The position numbers and the translations under genes are program-made. The notes under the pieces are model-generated. The model did no database searches. It was not told the DNA's origin and saw nothing but the letters and a program-made list of their open reading frames with translations. 64,000 bases of DNA. It comes from Desulfuromonadales bacterium. Lineage in GTDB: Bacteria; Desulfobacterota; Desulfuromonadia; Desulfuromonadales; BM103. Below are positions 61,681 to 64,000 of the stretch, piece by piece. The stretch lies in NCBI GenBank assembly GCA_027065695.1, contig JAMONP010000067.1, forward strand, positions 1-64,000. Direction: 5' to 3'. Numbering within the stretch: the stretch's first letter is position 1; each line of letters begins with the position of its first letter.

Positions 61681-64000
61681 CTATCTTGCCGTGCTTGTTG
61701 CCCCACCTGTTTGAGCTTGCCACATGCCATTACTGATGCGAAGAGCCAACATGCCGTTCTGATCAGTCCTGAAAAGCGGAATTTTATGCGTAGTACATGC
61801 TTCGATGGTCTGCTGGTGTGGGAAGCCGTAAGGATTGCCTCGTCCTGAGGAGACAAAGGCTGCCGTTGGTTGTATCCAGTCTAGATACCATTCAGGTTGA
61901 GAATGACGACTGCCATGATGTGGCAATTTTAAAAGCGATATTCGACCGGGTACACCCGCTGCACGTAACTGCTGCAAGCCTTTTCTGCCGAGGTCACCGG
62001 TCAGTAAGACACCCTCGTTTTCTTGTCCGGTAAAAATGGCAATTGAGCGTTCATTTATGTCTCGTGATTCTTGTGATGGTGTGAAGAGACTGAAGGTCTG
62101 GTGTGCACTGTTCTGAAGATTGGTCCAACCTTCTATAGTGTGATGCACAGCCACATTCTGTTGTAGCAGGCTTTCCCGCAATTCTGGTGCGAGGTTGGTA
62201 ATGTTTCCGGCAAAGTAAAAGTCTTCTACCGGGAAGCGGCGCAGGATATAGGTTAGACCGGAACTGTGGTCAGGATGATTGTGTGTGAGGATAACTCCTT
62301 GCAGATGATCAATGCCCATGCGGCCGAGGGCAGGTGCAATCAGTTGCTCTCCGGGGTCGATGCTGGATCCGGGCAGACCGCCTCCGTCGATCAGGTAGTG
62401 AACATCATTGGCCAGCGAGACAAGGGTTGCGTCACCCTGACCGACGCTCAGGGCTGTGATCTGGAAGTCGGCAACCTGGGGCTGTATCAACCAGGCGGTC
62501 GTTGCAGTTGTCAGCATTATAGCCAGCCTGAAGAGCCAATGGCGTTTCTCTTTACCAAAAGGCAGCAATGTTAGCAAGACCCCGACAAGAAGTGCCAAAC
62601 TGGAGGCAGTAAGGTAGAGAGGGATTACCGTCAGTCCTGGCCAGTGACTGATGCTGGAGACGCCGTTGATGGCAAGCATGACCAACTTGGCAGAGAACAA
62701 CAGGCCCCAATCGGCTAACAGAGTGGAAAAAGGCAAGACCGCCATACTGACCAGGCCTACAGGAACAGCGCCCCAGGCAATCAAGGGGATGGCAAGCAGA
62801 TTGGTTAACAGCCCTGCCGGGGCAAACTGATGAAAATGCCAGAGAGTGGCTGGTGCTGTTGCCAGAGTTGCGGCTGTCGTGGTCAGAATCAGGGTGAAGG
62901 GCCAGCTGATCAGTTTTGAAAGTCCGGCAAGTGGTCGCTGCCAGTGTGGTAACCAGGCCAGAATCCCTGCAACTCCAGCAAAAGAGAGTTGAAAGCCAGG
63001 TTGAAAAAGTGCCAGGGGGTTAAACAGCAACAGGCAGAAGGCTACGGTTGCCAAAAGTGCAAATGGCGAAGTACGACGCCCCCTTGCAAAGAGCATGGCA
63101 ACGAGAGCGACCATCAAGAAAGCCCGGCGGGTGGCCCAGGCGTTACCGGTCAAAAGGAGGTACACCCCCAAAGGCAGGATCAAGAGTACCGGTAAAATGC
63201 GTTGTGGCGGACACCAGAGGATAAGGCGTTGGCTACGTGTATAGAGCCACTTGCCTATCTGGTAGAGTAATAGAGCCAGCAGGCCAAAATGTAGTCCGGA
63301 AATTGCGAAGAGATGAGCTACACCACTCTCGGACAGGATTTGCCGTTGTTCATCGCTGATGCCGCCACGTATGCCGAGCAATAACGACTGGAGAAGCCCC
63401 GCGGCGTTATCGGGAACGGCCCTCTCAATCTCTGCAGCGAGCGAGAGTCGCAAATTCTCCAGATACTTCTTCTGTTGTTCAGGATGATTTGCCAGAATTA
63501 ACAGATCTTCGGCGTGAGTGATAAATGCAGTGACATAGATTCCTTGTGTCGCCAGGTAGAGTGGGTAGTCAAAATCTCCCGGGTTGCCAAAACGCGAGGG
63601 GCGGCGTAAACGTGAGCGCCAACGGACAATCTGTCCTGGCCGGGCCTGTAACTCACCTTCTTTGATGTAGAGCAGAACATCTCCAGAAACAGCTAACTTA
63701 CCTCGTTTTTGAACCGTCTGACGCATTTCCACATGCAGGCGATAGCCTCCTGTGGTTCTTTTCTCGACGGCGAGGAGTTCACCCTCAAGAATCAGAGGTG
63801 TATTGTCGGTGAATCGACTGATATGGTTTGCAACGGAAGGTGGTTCAAGCTGCAAAGATGCATGCAGGAAGCCGGCAATCAGTAGGAGACAGAGAATCGG
63901 GAGCCAAGCCCATGGGGAATGATCTTCACGCGAACGGTAAAGGAGAACCCATAGCAAAAGGAGGAATCCGACAGCCAAACCATACCAGGTCACCTCCCCA
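61681..64000 (-). CDS. comEC: ComEC/Rec2 DNA uptake membrane channel (N-terminus beyond window)
   Basis: The frame is still open at base 64000; GTG 63993 is the first candidate within the window, but family members begin further upstream. At least 770 residues: DUF4131 region (about 25-180), the competence helix bundle (about 220-500: SGVAHLFAISGLHFGLLALL), and a C-terminal metallo-beta-lactamase-like domain (about 515-770: LSVGQGDATLVSL, HNHPDHSSGL, TGDLGRKGL, PHHGSRHSQPEW). Imports single-stranded DNA. No other competence gene is in view. Confidence 0.93.
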   Translation of the reverse strand, partial: GEVTWYGLAVGFLLLLWVLLYRSREDHSPWAWLPILCLLLIAGFLHASLQLEPPSVANHISRFTDNTPLILEGELLAVEKRTTGGYRLHVEMRQTVQKRGKLAVSGDVLLYIKEGELQARPGQIVRWRSRLRRPSRFGNPGDFDYPLYLATQGIYVTAFITHAEDLLILANHPEQQKKYLENLRLSLAAEIERAVPDNAAGLLQSLLLGIRGGISDEQRQILSESGVAHLFAISGLHFGLLALLLYQIGKWLYTRSQRLILWCPPQRILPVLLILPLGVYLLLTGNAWATRRAFLMVALVAMLFARGRRTSPFALLATVAFCLLLFNPLALFQPGFQLSFAGVAGILAWLPHWQRPLAGLSKLISWPFTLILTTTAATLATAPATLWHFHQFAPAGLLTNLLAIPLIAWGAVPVGLVSMAVLPFSTLLADWGLLFSAKLVMLAINGVSSISHWPGLTVIPLYLTASSLALLVGVLLTLLPFGKEKRHWLFRLAIMLTTATTAWLIQPQVADFQITALSVGQGDATLVSLANDVHYLIDGGGLPGSSIDPGEQLIAPALGRMGIDHLQGVILTHNHPDHSSGLTYILRRFPVEDFYFAGNITNLAPELRESLLQQNVAVHHTIEGWTNLQNSAHQTFSLFTPSQESRDINERSIAIFTGQENEGVLLTGDLGRKGLQQLRAAGVPGRISLLKLPHHGSRHSQPEWYLDWIQPTAAFVSSGRGNPYGFPHQQTIEACTTHKIPLFRTDQNGMLALRISNGMWQAQTGGATSTAR

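Overview
The window looks like chromosomal DNA of a Desulfuromonadales-type bacterium (Desulfuromonadota; relatives of Geobacter, Desulfuromonas and Pelobacter). The assignment rests on gene content and order, not on a database match: a 2-oxoglutarate:ferredoxin oxidoreductase (korDABC) operon next to mdh and a monomeric NADP-isocitrate dehydrogenase, the order yicC-gmk-rpoZ-rel-ridA beside rpmB, a DHH-CBS-poly(A)polymerase fusion of the A-adding type, and scpA-scpB. No tRNA, rRNA, CRISPR array or prophage is visible. TTG and GTG starts are used repeatedly where a Shine-Dalgarno site decides.

Layout. 1-9,000: the end of a polysaccharide-export ABC ATPase, then a minus-strand glycan cluster (TPR membrane protein, DUF2304, four glycosyltransferases, an NAD-dependent epimerase). 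The epimerase is bracketed by a complete REP-associated transposase and a 33-codon remnant of a related one. 9,100-20,400: housekeeping block with yicC, gmk, rpoZ, rel, ridA, rpmB, purM/purN, rimI, pyrK/pyrD. 20,500-26,900: tRNA nucleotidyltransferase fusion, site-2 protease, scpAB, an HD protein, a tiny 18-codon ORF with its own terminator, and a Bax-inhibitor-1 homologue. 27,000-39,800: a 43-aa exported peptide missed by ordinary calling, a sirtuin, YbaK, rhomboid, a LysE exporter, a large sensor kinase, an L,D-transpeptidase, TraB/PrgY, a 6S RNA, MsrB, a SYLF lipoprotein, a frameshifted hemerythrin, CIA30, and a diguanylate cyclase followed by a transposase scrap.

39,900-45,500 is the most interesting part. 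A yybP-ykoY (Mn2+) riboswitch with a visible ribosome-site sequestering hairpin precedes htpX and a Ca2+/cation antiporter. These are followed by a beta-carbonic anhydrase, a single-domain voltage-gated channel whose selectivity filter reads TFEDWTD (calcium-type rather than sodium-type), and an ammonium transporter with a possible sigma-54 promoter.

45,700-64,000: EI24 membrane protein, a TPR metallopeptidase, an acidic coiled-coil protein, fructose-1,6-bisphosphatase, the korDABC-mdh-icd central carbon block with a palindromic operator and a terminator-like leader hairpin before icd, a LysM lipoprotein, aspS, hisS, a response-regulator diguanylate cyclase and ComEC (cut by the window end).

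How it fits together: Kor, Mdh and Icd give a ferredoxin/NADPH-linked TCA cycle typical of anaerobic respirers, and Fbp supports gluconeogenesis from acetate-type substrates. The translation/stringent-response block (rpoZ, rel, aspS, hisS, tRNA A-addition) is ordinary, though Rel carries an altered hydrolase motif. Short degenerate motifs recur between genes (GGGGTCAGGC, GGGACTGG, CGGGACGAGG families), suggesting active small-repeat dynamics.
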